64,000 nucleotides of DNA, taken from Riptortus pedestris. Lineage: Eukaryota; Arthropoda; Insecta; Hemiptera; Alydidae. Where the stretch lies: contig CM032232.1 in the NCBI GenBank assembly GCA_019009955.1, positions 56,752,001-56,816,000 on the forward strand, read 5' to 3'. Below are positions 33,661 to 44,880 of this stretch, in pieces. A program made the position numbers and the translations under genes. Position 1 is the stretch's first letter. The number at the start of each line of letters is the position of its first letter. The notes beneath the pieces were generated by a model that ran no database searches, was not told the origin of the DNA, and saw nothing but the letters and a program-made list of their open reading frames with translations.

Positions 33661-35160
33661 TTAAAGCTAAGAGGTTACATGTGGCGAGAAATAACCCAAC
33701 CGGGTCCCTACACAAAGCGATGAATGCAACATTGGTGGGTACGAGGGATACCGAATATGACGTCGGTTAACTGACTGGAGAAGGAAGGAGTTCTGCGTAT
33801 AATAGACAGAGTTGGAGGCGGCTAATGATCTCGAAAGTTAGTAAAACCAACCTAATGAATATATTTATGAGTGTCCGTGTGTGTGTGCGCACATTGTGAC
33901 TGTAATCTTACGTGAAAATAAAATTAGAGAGGATGTTAAACATAACTATTTATTTATAGTTATTTTTTAAATAGATGTTTAAAATTTGCGAACTATTGAA
34001 CAAGTTTTTGGAGTGTCTAATGTAACTGACTACTGGGGCATTTATCAATTGTTGAGGCAAATCAATAACAGATTGGCTAATCTGAAAATTTGCTGTTCCC
34101 AGCATTTTGAGTTTCCATCAAGAAATATATTAAGTTCTTAATGGTTACCCTTGATTTCATCTTTACTATGTATATTTTCAACAATTATAACATCTTTGAA
34201 TATAATGACAGAACATTTTAATTTTATGTCAACCTTAGATGAAACTTTGTCTTTAGAATATAAGAACATTGTTTTTCCATTTTCTTCTATCATTTTTTAA
34301 AGTATTAGCATCTTTATTTTATTTATTTTTTAACTACGAGTTACAAGGTGTTCGGTAGTTAGTTTATCCAGACATTTACCACAGGAAGGAAAATATTAGA
34401 TGTCAATTATTGACTACCCTTGGTCATAATTCTCACATTGAATAACCAACTTTCGAAATGAACAGATGATAACGATTATGGCAAGGACGAAGTAATCATT
34501 GTGCCTCAATAGATTTTAAAACCAGCCAGATTTCAGAATACTTTCAGTTGTACAAGGCTTGCGTTGGCCAGGATTATCTTATTAAGGATTTACTGGGCAC
34601 TGCCCCAAAAACCAGGTGGCTTCCAGTAGTCCGACGTAGATGTTGGCATGTTTAACAAACATGGCCTTTCCAACAACATACACAATTTGTGTGCAAATAT
34701 TCATTAAATTATGATAATATTTGGGCTCACTTGAGCGTGAGAACAAATATTTTAACCACACACGTATTCTCTCTATGACCTTTCAGGAAGGACCACCCTC
34801 TCTCTCCCTCCCTCTCTCCTCACACACTCACTGTCCCACTATTCAGAATCACACTATCCAATGTGTATTATTTCTGCATGTAAGGAATCTACTGAATTTA
34901 TGCCGCACCAGCACGTCGGACGTTTTTTAAATATATGAAGATTAACACTGACACATAAGGAACAAACTATAATTTCAACATTTACATTTAGTTTCCAGTT
35001 TCTTTTTATGAAAATTGAAAGAAGACTTTCTTTCCGTTTAATGAAATTGGGGGTTCAGGAAAGTCATGCGAGTTAGGTATTAATACCCTTGATAAAACTA
35101 GACACTTGGACTGTGTTCCCGTATAAACAATGAAAATGTATTTAACGACGAAATAAATAA
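33661..35160. other. Unassigned intron sequence
   Basis: Lies in the 6.7-kb intron between exons a and b. A pyrimidine-rich patch lies at 34795-34830. No exon or repeat boundary is supported. Confidence 0.4.
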
Positions 35161-35164
35161 ATTC

Positions 35165-35275
35165 CTCGATACAAATTAGCCCCACCCTGGCCAGAAAGTG
35201 ATGGTAAACTGTAGAAAGCCTGATCAGTTAGCCATTGTAGTATATAGAGACATTTAATAAATTACTTTTTAATGA
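35165..35275 (+). repeat. tRNA-derived SINE, 3' remnant
   Basis: TAGCCCCACCCTGGCCAGAA, then GATGGTAAACTGTAGAAAGC and AGTTAGCCATTGTAGTATAT match the SINE body without its head. Confidence 0.55.
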
Positions 35276-35453
35276 AACTAATTCTGAATTAGTTATTTGT
35301 ACCTTTGTTAGATAGACACGCCCCTGTATTATAATTTCATTTAAGCGCATGGAATAACAGTTCAATTTTCTCTTAGGACATTTAGATCTATAAAAATTAC
35401 AGTTGATAATAAAATGGAGTTATTAATTTCTTACAAAGGTATTGTTGTTGCAG

Positions 35454-35561
35454 AGCCTAAGGGGATGCAGGACATTAAGCCCTGAATGCCGAGCAGAAGG
35501 TGTGCACCGGCCTAGACCACTCTCCCCACTACTCATGCCTCAAGACTCAACATCATCTCTT
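35454..35561 (+). CDS. Syt12: Synaptotagmin exon b: linker, residues 57-92
   Basis: Acceptor ATTGTTGTTGCAG ends at 35453 and donor CTT|GTAAGT starts at 35562. The exon is 108 nt, 36 codons, phase 0 at both ends and open. The product is Arg/Pro/Ser-rich, like the linker of exon a. Its last about 12 bases and donor resemble the unit of a minisatellite that follows directly in the intron. Confidence 0.7.
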
Positions 35562-35960
35562 GTAAGTAATGCTCACTACCTCTATGTATCTAAGCAGTAG
35601 ATCTACATCATCTCATGTAAGCAATGGTAACTACCTATGTGTATCTATTTAAAGGCTATATATCGCCTCCTTTAAGATGAGCTTACTACCTCTATGTATC
35701 TAAGCAGTAGATCTACATCATCTCATGTAAGCAATGGTAACTACCTATGTGTATCTACTTAAAGGCTACATATCGCCTCCTTTAAGTAGTGCTTACTACC
35801 TCTATGTATCTAAGCAGTAGATCTACATCATCTCTTGCAAGTAATGGTAACTACCTATGTGTAACTACTTAAGGGCTCTATATCATCTCCTATAAGTAGT
35901 GCTTACTACCTCTATGTATCTATGTAATTGAAATTACATCATCTGTTGAAAGTTACTTTA
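35550..35960 (+). repeat. Minisatellite made of donor-like units
   Basis: Units of about 55 bp form a 111-bp higher-order repeat: CTCTATGTATCTAAGCAGTAG recurs near 35580, 35690 and 35801, and the half-unit CATCTCATGTAAGCAATGG recurs near 35609 and 35720. The first unit overlaps the end of exon b and its true donor CTCTTGTAAGTAATG. Later units carry near-copies: ATGTAAGC twice, TTGCAAGT, and CTATAAGT. The array therefore seems to have grown from the exon b splice junction. Confidence 0.85.
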
Positions 35961-36700
35961 TCTTCTCAAAGACTCTACATCATCTCTACAACATAAATGC
36001 TCATCAGCAATTAACTGACTATACATCAGATGAGCATACATCAGCTAATTCCCTCATAATATTAATTTTCTTTCCAGAGGAAGTAGTTAGGCTTAATAAA
36101 TCAATAATTCATTCAAATTCACCTTTCCTAATAGTAGTTTATTCTTCAGAAGAATGGTAGAATATATGGCAATAAAAGCTTGCGGATATATCGTAACGAT
36201 ATATATTTGACATTGCCACTATAAAAGAGTTAAGTGAACTTAATAGTGGTCAGAATTTCATTATGCCAAAAAAATAAAAATGTAATACTTTCCTTAATAT
36301 GCTCATCGTAGCAGAGCTATTTTATAAAGATGATAATTATTATCACCGCATTTTGATCCCAAAACAAAGGATGCTGTGTCTAATAGTGCAGAAAGGAGCT
36401 GCAACACAACTTTATTCGTATACCATTCAAGCCAGTCCTGAAGACAGCTTGAGCACTGTTAGCAAGCTTCATAATCCAGTGATTATGCTTACGTTTGATC
36501 GAAAACACTATGGGGTTTAAGAAAATACAATAAATGGATTTATTTTTGATAATTAAACCAGTAAGCCAATAAACAACTTATTAATCTAATGGCTGTACAG
36601 TGGATACAGCAATTTAGCAATTTCGGTTTCCATCTCACTTTTTATCTAAACAATAATAGCACTATCTTACAGAACAAGTAGCTTTAAATACTTGCGTTTT
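35961..36700. other. Unassigned intron sequence
   Basis: Contains a 73-codon open frame at 36299-36520 with no recognised motif. No repeat was identified. Confidence 0.35.
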
Positions 36701-36710
36701 GTGTGTACAG

Positions 36711-36885
36711 TGTAGCGGTAGAGAAGTGCCCAGCTCTCCTCTTCCCCTGGGCACCATACAGCCATCATTGTACACGAGGAATGAAGGCCCACTCCGTATC
36801 CGTGCAGACAACAGCGTCGGCAGGCTCAGGATCACTGTGGACTACGACTTCGACAGATCAGACCTACATGTTCATCTCATTGAGG
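36711..36885 (+). CDS. Syt12: Synaptotagmin exon c: end of linker and first strands of C2A
   Basis: Acceptor TTTTGTGTGTACAG ends at 36710 and donor GAGG|GTAAGT begins at 36886, leaving phase 1. The exon gives 58 codons plus one base. The last 22 residues, from GRLRITVDYDFDRSDL onward, are the first C2A strands, the counterpart of the LxYD strand in Syt1. This is the clearest family signature of the N-terminal half. Confidence 0.88.
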
Positions 36886-36979
36886 GTAAGTAGGTAGTAG
36901 TGATGAGGTGAGTAATGACAAGTAATGCTCAATGCTTCCTTGATCATTTCAATAGGACGTACGTTTGAGAGCAAAGGTT

Positions 36980-37184
36980 AAAATGAGCCTGTGAAAAAAA
37001 CAAATAACTCTTCTTGGAGTTGGGGAAAAATGTAGAGCATTAAATTACCAACAAAATAGCTTACTCTAGATTATTCGATCTTAGCAATAATCGTCCTTTC
37101 CTACTGGTTCCATTTTGGAACTATCGACTTGATCTTTAGTTTTACATGGCACGTTAAAATATTGAGTTCCTTTTTTTTTTTTCA
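36980..37184 (+). mobile_element. HINE interior, left of inserted SINE
   Basis: Degenerate interior unit ending CTTGATCTTTAGTTTTACAT and AAAATATTGAGTTCC, at which point a SINE interrupts it. It resumes at 37366. Confidence 0.5.
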
Positions 37185-37365
37185 TTTACGTCCGCTTTAT
37201 GCTACTTTGGCTAATTGGGACAGGTTATCTATAGGTAACCGCCCTTTTCTAGCCAAGGTGGGACTAAGGAATTTACTTAATGGGTCCGTCACTACACAAA
37301 TTTCTACTGCCCAGGAATCGAACCCGCAACTCTAGGTTTACCACATGAGATTAAGACCAATATTT
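37185..37365 (-). repeat. tRNA-derived SINE, reverse, inside a HINE
   Basis: Reverse copy: head with box B-like GGGTTCGATTCCTGGGCAGT, body TCCCACCTTGGCTAGAAAAG, tail GACGTAAATGAAAAAAAAAA. The HINE motif AATATTGAGTT before it and AATATCGAGTTTGATAAC after it suggest a duplicated target. Confidence 0.8.
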
Positions 37366-37400
37366 AATATCGAGTTTGATAACTATCACACAAAAATTGA
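37366..37400 (+). mobile_element. HINE interior, right of inserted SINE
   Basis: AATATCGAGTTTGATAACTA then CACAAAAATTG, the direct continuation of the interrupted unit. Confidence 0.5.
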
Positions 37401-37502
37401 GGGAAATAATGATTGAGGTCGTACTCATGACGCGAATTTCGAAATTTCTCTTCTCTTCAAATATCCATCGATCCTACCTAGGAGATGACGAAAATGAAGT
37501 TC

Positions 37503-37548
<46 letters not shown>
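37401..37548 (-). mobile_element. HINE 3' block, reverse
   Basis: Reverse 3' block at 37405-37505 (GATTGAGGTCGTACTCATGA and ATCCTACCTAGGAGATGACG) followed by the TA tract 37508-37548. It meets a plus-oriented HINE head-on. Confidence 0.65.
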
Positions 37549-37558
<10 letters not shown>

Positions 37559-37903
37559 TGTAACGGTCGAGCCTGAAGTTCTCCGCTGTTTCTCTATATC
37601 TATGAGATCAGAGTAATTAGTACTAGGCTTTAAACGAGGTAGCAGCACCTGTCAAAGGACGGAGAGGAGCCCTGTGAGTCCAAGGGTCAATCTCGTGGGA
37701 CATGAACAGCCAGTCGACTCAAAGAGAGCGTAAGTGTTTCTTTAATTATCTAGCCTAAATGTGCTATATCTCTGATTAAATAGATAAATTAGCTCTTACA
37801 GCAGAGATGGTGGAAACAAAAATGCTTGCCGTGCAATATAAGACCCTGAGAAGTAGCCGGTACATAGATTAAATTTAAATAATAATAATTTTAATTACCT
37901 TTC

Positions 37904-37905
<2 letters not shown>
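37549..37905. other. Unassigned intron sequence
   Basis: About 350 bp without a recognised feature between two HINE pieces. Confidence 0.35.
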
Positions 37906-37907
<2 letters not shown>

Positions 37908-37935
<28 letters not shown>

Positions 37936-38546
37936 GCCTGTTACCGCTCTAGCGGTCGCTATTCTTGTGTTATCGTTATCAAATTCGTAATTTAGTCATT
38001 TTATGTAAAAGGAAAGATCAAGTTCATTAATGGCTTACTATTATTAAATCGAACAAGGGAGAGGGGGAGGGGGTTTAGAAGGGGAGAAGTTTGAAAATTC
38101 GAAATATCTCCTTTACTATACGTCGGGTCGAAAAAGGGTATAGAGTCAATCTTATTGCAAATTAAATGTACTATAAATATTGTTATATACTTATATTCTC
38201 TATCTTGAATATTAACCGCCAAATTTGCATTTTTCAGTTTTCAGCAAACACCCACTTCTACTCATGTTACATAAACATTACTTTGTAGAATAATAAATCA
38301 CATTATTCGAAGCTTAAATACCAAATATTGTTTTCAAGAGACCTTTATTATACGAGATTCACGCAAATATGGTATATTCCGATATATTTCAGCATTTCAG
38401 GCGCTTTCCGTCGGAGGGTTCTTATTATCATTTATATTTATTTACTTAATATTCACGGTGGTGTTTTGTTACCAGTATGTAGATTTATCTATTGTAAAAC
38501 TTCACGAGGGAAATCTTTTTAGTTTACGCAAGCCCTGCGTGACGGA
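37908..38546 (-). mobile_element. HINE copy, reverse, 5' end intact
   Basis: Minus strand starts TCCGTCACGCAGGGCTTGCG at 38546, then the 5' variant shared with the 4855 copy, the interior unit, AGCGGTAACAGGCA and the TA tract 37908-37934. The 3' block beyond the TA tract is missing. Confidence 0.72.
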
Positions 38547-38559
38547 CTTTTTTTCATAC

Positions 38560-39060
38560 AAAAGTGTAGTAGTTTTAAAAAAAACCAAGACAACCGCTTC
38601 CCATTAAACGCTGAAATTTTCCTCTACATTAATGTACATAATTCTCATAAATAATTCTTATCAAGCGCACACCTTAGTAGTTTGTGACGTATTCGGCAAC
38701 CACATTAACAAGATATACTTTAGAAAGGAGGCCTAGAAACGTTTGACAGACACAGAGTACGCTCAGTGCAGAGGATTCGCTATCAATCCCGAAAACCGTG
38801 TTCACTAACTGTTTTTCACGATAAAGACATTCTTACTAGCTAGGCGAAGTTTATCACCAGGAAGACGTCATTAGCAGCTTCCTTTAATGAAGCTATTGTC
38901 ATAAATATCAAAGGGATAACTTATCGTAGTTACTGAGACCTTCGCTGAATGAGACCATCTTGGAAGGTCGTAGTACTATGACGTCAACACCAGCTCCAGC
39001 TAATTAATTAACATATATGAATCAGGACTGGCTTTTTGATCCTTTCCAGTGGATCTACCA
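38560..39060. other. Unassigned intron sequence
   Basis: No recognised repeat, exon or open frame. Confidence 0.35.
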
Positions 39061-39084
39061 TCATCATAATTTGCTTGCATTGGA

Positions 39085-40115
39085 ATTGCAAATATAATGA
39101 TGGGGTCCCATTGCAACAGACGGTGTAGTTTTAAAAAGGAGACTCCTTGCTGAGTTGATAGTCATGCCCATCCGATGCTCAGCAAGAAATGTGGCAATCC
39201 CTGAATTCCTCTGTGACTCAGGGATTAGTTTGACCAATGCCTCCACTGGTTCATTCCTGTACGAAACCTCTAGCTGAGCTGATAGCCTCACCGATGCTGG
39301 GGTATTCTCCCCTTACCAGCACTATTCTCAGCAAGAAATGTGGCAATCCCTGAATCCCTCTGTGACTCAGGGATTAGTTTGACCAATGCATCCACTGGTT
39401 CATTCCTGTACGAAACCTCTAGCTGAGCTGATAGCCTCCACCGATGCTGGGGTATTCTCTCCTTAACAGCACTATTCTCAGCAAGAAATGTGGCAATCCC
39501 TGAATCCCTCTGTGACTCAGGGATTAGTTTGACCAATGCATCCACTGGTTCATTCCTGTACGAAACCTCTAGCTGAGCTGATAGCCTCACCGATGCTGGG
39601 GTATTCTCCCCTTACCAGCACTATTCTCAGCAAGAAATGTGGCAATCCCTGAATCCCTCTGTGACTCAGGGATTAGTTTGACCAATGCATCCACTGGTTC
39701 ATTCCTGTACGAAACCTCTAGCTGAGCTGATAGCCTCACCGATGCTGGGGTATTCTCCCCTTACCAGCACTATTCTCAGCAAGAAATGTGGCAATCCCTG
39801 AATCCCTCTGTGACTCAGGGATTAGTTTGACCAATGCATCCACTGGTTCATTCCTGTACGAAACCTCTAACTGAGCTGATAGCCTCTCCGATTCTGGGGT
39901 ATTCTCCCCTTACCAGCACTATTCTCAGCAAGAAATGTGGCAATCCCTGAATCCCTCTGGGACTCAGGGATTAGTTTGACCAATGCATCCACTGGTTCAT
40001 TCCTGTACGAAACCTCTAGCTGAGCTGATAGCCTCACCGATGCTGGGGTATTCTCCCCTTACCAGCACTATTCTCAGCAAGAAATGTGGCAATCCCTGAA
40101 TCCCTATGTGGCTGA
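39085..40115 (-). repeat. 149-bp tandem repeat array, about 6.5 copies
   Basis: The landmark CAGCAAGAAATG starts at 39180, 39329, 39479, 39628, 39777, 39926 and 40075: spacing 149, 150, 149, 149, 149, 149. Units are nearly identical. On the minus strand each encodes RLSAQLEVSYRNEPVDALVK followed by LIPESQRDSGIATFLAENSA, but 149 is not a multiple of 3, so the frame is lost at each junction except the 150-bp one. A single ancestral coding segment may have been amplified. It directly abuts a LINE remnant on the right. Confidence 0.92.
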
Positions 40116-40199
40116 AAAATTAGTCACTTTGAAGAGGTTGCTATCGTATGCCACCTCTACGCCTAAATGACATGACTACTCAACAGTACTTCACTTCCT

Positions 40200-41430
40200 G
40201 AACTATATCATAGTCCACATCATCATCCATCGAAAAACTTACACAGCTGTAGCTCAATGTGACCTTTCCGAATCCCAAGCACTTCCTATTTAATCTCGTT
40301 GGCATTCCATCTAACTGGAGATTCAGGTTTTTACTATAGATTAATTTATAGTTGTCATTCATTTGGAATAGTTACAGTGAAAAATTAAAAGCATTGGATA
40401 TCCAGCGAGTTCTTAAATCTTCATTTTCCCAGCAATTCCAATCGTTCAAAGTAAGCAAGGATGTGGAGAAAAACCTCATTTTTATCAACAATATCCACGT
40501 TACCAGAATCATAGCACAGTGCAGACTTTCATCGGACAAGACTCTCAAAATATATTGGAACGGCAGTGCATACAAGCTTAACTGTGAGGAATTATGCAGC
40601 ATTTGCAATGTGTATGAAGAGGAAACACTCCACCATTTCTTCTTCCGCTGCCCTATGTATAGCCACATCAGAAATGCATACATCTCCAAACATATTAATC
40701 CTACTGATTCACCAAATACACAGCTCAAGCAATTGTTCACAATAGAAGACAAATCTAAGGCACTTGATACCTATAAATTTGTTATAAATGCCCTTAAAGT
40801 ACGAGCTTTCATAATGTTTGATTGATTTATCACTTCCAACACAAGTTGTAAATATTTCATTTATTATTATAATTATTTATATATTTTATTTATCTATTTA
40901 TTTTTCATAATTAATATTGTGCCTTCGGAACTGATTGATGATTTAGAAGAACTGTCTCTTTATTTTGTCTATTACTATACATATATATTTGATATTTACT
41001 TATTATTATAATTTCATTTTATTATATTATTATTTTTTATTTATTTATTTATTTTTCTTTAATATAAGCAGATTAATGAAATTTTATGTTCTCGTTTATT
41101 TTTCTTTTATTTTCTTTCTTTCTATTTCTTTATTCTTTATTTTAATTTTTGTTTCTATTAAATTAAGATTAATTATGTATCAAATTTGAAGATCACCCAA
41201 TGTTGAGTAAGCTATTTTTACTATAATGTAATTCTTTGTTTATTGATAAACTAATTATAACCAAATTATTTATTTTATCAATCACCAATATTATATGTAT
41301 TACTTTAGAGAAGTATTGTACCTAGCTATGTGTTTTAATTTTTCTTCTTTTTTTTGTAAATATTCGGACCCCCTGTAAAAAGTTTATACTTAAATACAGA
41401 ACTTTTATCTATCTATCTATCTACCATTCA
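40200..41430 (+). pseudogene. LINE ORF2 3' remnant with (TCTA)n tail
   Basis: A 157-codon open frame ends at 40823-40825. It contains YSEKLKALDIQRVL, TRIIAQCRLSSDKTLKIYW and CSICNVYEEETLHHFFFRCP, the C-terminal zinc-like CxxC...H...C region of non-LTR ORF2. A T-rich 3' UTR follows, ending CCCCCTGTAAAAAG...AATACAGAACTTTT and (ATCT)n at 41407-41425, a typical non-LTR 3' tail. The start of the frame is not a real ATG context; reverse transcriptase and endonuclease parts are missing. Confidence 0.7.
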
Positions 41431-41985
41431 TTTGGAATATTTGGCGTTTGAGTTCCATTAGTTACTATAATGTGTTCTGCATATCTTCTTTCTTCTCTAA
41501 CTGTCATTGGCGGGTTGAAATAGAAACCGTTTCCAGTGGAAATATAAAGACTTGATTAACCTATACACAAAAAGACCATGTCACTTTCATCACAGAACAC
41601 ATCTTACAACTTTCCTGTAAAATTGAGTCGTTAAACCCGTGAAGTAAGAAGTAGAATCAGACCAACGAGGTACGATGTGGAAACTGAAAGTAATCAGTTA
41701 CACGTTTTCCTTAGTCAGGAGAATTGAATCCGTCCGACTTACGCAGTTCTAAGAATATTCATGGCGCTTTTTTTGCAAATGTGAAAGGAGAGAAACAAAA
41801 AAGTTGGTTTTACACTTTGTTGTATAAAAGTCATACATGTGCTTACTAGAAGGGAAAAATTAATTTAATATTATTCATTGATAAATTATATATTCCCAAT
41901 ACCTTTGGCTGGAGAAATAATGATGATTGAGCGAGAGAGCAATATTACAGGACGGGAAGTAGAATGTAGTATATGATTTAGATGA
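41431..41985. other. Unassigned intron sequence
   Basis: No recognised feature. Confidence 0.35.
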
Positions 41986-41991
41986 CCTATG

Positions 41992-42652
41992 ATCTTTCTC
42001 TCTCTCCCTCCTCTATCCCTATCACTCTACATCTCTCTCTCTCTCTCTCTCTCCCTCTACATCTCCCTCTATCAATCCCTCTACATCTCGCTCTTTCTCC
42101 CTCCTCTATCCCTCTACATCTCCCTCCTTCTATCCCACTACATTTCTCTCCTTCTCCCTCCACTGTCCCTCTACATCTCTCTCCTTCTCCCTCCTCTATC
42201 CCTCTACATCTCCCTCCTTCTATCCCACTACATCTCTCTCCTTCTCCCTCCGCTGTCCCTCTACATCTCCCTCCCTCTCTCTATCCCTCTCCCTCCTCTA
42301 TCCCTCTACATCTCACTCCCTCCCTCTCTCTATCCCTCTACATCTCACTCCCTCTCCCTCCTCTATCCCTCTACATCTCACTCCCTCTCCCTCCTCTAAC
42401 CCTCTATAACTCCCTCCTTCTATCTCTCTACATCTCTCTCCCTCTCCCTCCGCTGTCCCTCTACATCTCCCTCCCTCTCTCTATCCCTCTACATCTCACT
42501 CCCTCTCCCTCTTCCATCCCTCTACATCTCCCTCCCTCCCTGTCTCTATCCCTCTCCCTCCCTCTCTCTATCCCTCTCCCTCCCTCCCTCTTCACTCACT
42601 CTCCCCTCACCCTTCCTCCGTCCATTCATCTCTCTCTCACCCCCCCCCCCTA
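41992..42652 (+). repeat. Pyrimidine-only minisatellite upstream of exon d
   Basis: About 660 bp of almost pure C/T on the plus strand, built from variants of CTCCCTCCTCTATCCCTCTA and CATCTCCCTC, ending in a run of 10 C. It lies 104 bp before the acceptor of exon d. The long open frames through it reflect the lack of A and G, not coding. Confidence 0.95.
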
Positions 42653-42755
42653 GTTCTGAGACCTTTCCCGATCAGAATATGAATAACACTCAAGCCGATT
42701 TATTCCTTTAATTTAATTCTCTTTTATCTTAAGAGATTTATGTTTCTGTTTATAG

Positions 42756-42934
42756 GTGAAGACATAATAGGAGGTGAGTTTTCAGAGCCTTTTGTTAAGC
42801 TAAACTTAGAGCCACCTGTTGACTCAAGAGTTCGACAAACTGGACCACAAGCAAGAACAAGTCCGCTCTTTGATCACCACTTCAAGTTTCCAATATCTCA
42901 TGACGATCTTCAAGGACATACACTCATCTTACAG
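42756..42934 (+). CDS. Syt12: Synaptotagmin exon d: C2A core
   Basis: Acceptor TTCTGTTTATAG ends at 42755 and donor TTACAG|GTACTT follows 42934. The phase-1 base from exon c completes Gly151. It encodes the loop-1 region ending EPFVKL, where Syt1 has DPYVKV, and the strand ending HTLILQ. Both aspartates expected in loop 1 are absent, so the C2A calcium site is incomplete. The intron after it is only 88 nt. Confidence 0.93.
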
Positions 42935-43022
42935 GTACTTAACATTCTATTATTGGAGTAAGTTCTGTCCAGAAAATAAATTCATTAAAGCGAATTTCTT
43001 GTTACACTCATATTCATTATAG

Positions 43023-43142
43023 GTGTTTGACTACGACAGATATTCAAGAAATGATGTAATTGGAGAGGTGCGAGTAGATCTGGCTGAAATCGATGTCTCT
43101 TCACCAGTCGAAATTTGGGGAGATATTGCAAAAACTAAAAAG
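43023..43142 (+). CDS. Syt12: Synaptotagmin exon e: C2A loop 3 and last strands
   Basis: Acceptor TCATTATAG ends at 43022 and donor AAG|GTTATA begins at 43143. It is 120 nt, 40 codons, phase 0 at both ends. It begins VFDYDRYSRNDVIGE, the highly conserved C2A loop-3 motif of synaptotagmins, with all three aspartates kept. It ends with IWGDIAKTKK at the C2A-C2B junction. Confidence 0.95.
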
Positions 43143-44460
43143 GTTATATTTTTATAATTCTCGAATGTAAACATATTTTCTCTAAACTTACTAAAGTCCC
43201 TTACAATGTTCTCACTCAATCAAACGTGCTCAATTATATTTATTGGTGAAGGATCTATTTGTTATTAAAACTTGTACTATACAAATTTGTGTATAATTTT
43301 TTCTTATAATTGCTATATACCTCATATCACATTCACTCACTACAGTCCTTGAAGGTACTTGGTCTCTGTAATCGCACTCAACTGTTCTCCATTGTTTTCC
43401 AAGCAGCCAAACGGCCTTTGCCAGAACCATCAACCTACGGTCCTCTTTTTCTTGCAACATTTAGTGAAAATTACAACAGCCATTTAAGAATCTTGACTTC
43501 ATTCATTCTCTGTACGTAACCTCCCCTGTCCTTTAAGTACAGAAAATATCAAGCACTCCACACAACTGAGACATCTCGGAGGTACCTCTGATTCTTCATC
43601 TGTCCTAATCTTTAACTCGGGAAAAAACAGATCTTATAGTCATCCTTTTTCAGGACAAAAAATTCCTCTGATGTCTGACATATAAAATACCTTTTGACAG
43701 TGTGCTATGCTCAGACATGACCTCGGATCTAATTAGCTTCGTTTTCCGAGTGAGGTTCTTACATGATCTTCATCTGGTCCCTGCAACTTACTAATACTTC
43801 AATGGCATTACTCTCTGTGTTTATTTCTCCCAAATATTCCAATTTTGTACAAGTAGGAAACGTGTAATCCACAAAACAAAATACCCTCTGTATTTCAAAA
43901 CAATCTGATGTGCAAGAGGTAGAGCAATATTGTAAAGTCCACTGCAATCAATTTTATTTCTGGAGAGTATTCATCCAGCCACAGATTCAAAGAGAAGTAA
44001 GGATATAAGATGATCTTTTGAGATCTAAAGTATTCTTCTGAAATAAAAATATTGCAGTATAGATGTTAATATTATTATACGTATTGGAAATGATCTCTAC
44101 CCCCAAAGCCTCATACCTTTTTCATAAACTAATATAATTTGCCTTAAACTTGTTTAAGTTGTTCCCTAATTCTTCTAGCATGATGAAGCTACCGGTTGGA
44201 AATATAACATTTGCATACGCCATATACTTAGTGAGTATTTTGTATGGTAACACCAGGATTAGTTTTATTTTTCGGATTGTCACTTGAACGGCGAGATTTA
44301 GTGGTACCGGTGACGACAGACATCCACGCATTAGGCAAGTAATGTCAAAGCTAAGTGTGGCCCTGACACTGGGTTGACATTACAGAAGCCTATTCCTCGA
44401 CAATCTGGCATGCTGTGTCTAGAATGCCTCTACTAATTTTAACCTAGTTATACTTCTGTC
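43143..44460. other. Unassigned intron sequence
   Basis: Intron between exons e and f. Open frames at 43230-43519 have no motif. No repeat recognised. Confidence 0.4.
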
Positions 44461-44462
44461 GG

Positions 44463-44880
44463 TCCGTCACGCAATATTACAATCTGATGAGTAGAAGTGG
44501 GCGGTCAAAACAATTACAATACAATGACTGAATATCTCGTTTAATAATTCTGCTACGAAAACATGTATAAAATGACTCTGGTAGAGCATGAATAGTTTAA
44601 CAAGATTTGACCTATAACATTTTCCGATCCGACTCAAAATAACGGTGATATTTTCGAATCCCACTCCAACCCCCTCCCCCATTCCTGGTCCGATTTAAGG
44701 CATTAGAGAATATGGTATTTAGTGTTCACAGAAAAGATTAAATATCAAGTATGGTATAGTTCAAATAAACATTTTCGAGATGGAACATCAAATCTTAATT
44801 GATGACGTAATCTCACAACGTATTTGCATGTAGAGGTCTCTTGAAAACAATATATGGCATATAAGTTAACTTTTCAAGAA
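44463..44880 (+). mobile_element. HINE copy, 5' portion, long-form type
   Basis: Starts TCCGTCACGCAA, then skips directly to 'CTGATGAGTAGAAGTGGGCG', the first interior unit with C-rich tract (44665-44685), 'AAATATCAAGTATGGTATAG' and 'GATGACGTAATCTCACAACG'. It ends before a second unit. Confidence 0.65.

Noticed and set aside
36699..36897. Alternative frame MYSVAVEKCPALLF across exon c
   Set aside because: It is one base shifted from the frame that encodes the C2A strands and joins neither neighbouring exon.
39064..39590. Minus-strand repeat protein of two or more units
   Set aside because: The 149-bp period breaks the frame in most units; only one 150-bp junction keeps it open.
41982..42653. 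223-codon plus-strand open frame rich in Ser, Leu and Pro
   Set aside because: It is an artefact of a pyrimidine-only repeat; neighbouring frames are equally open.
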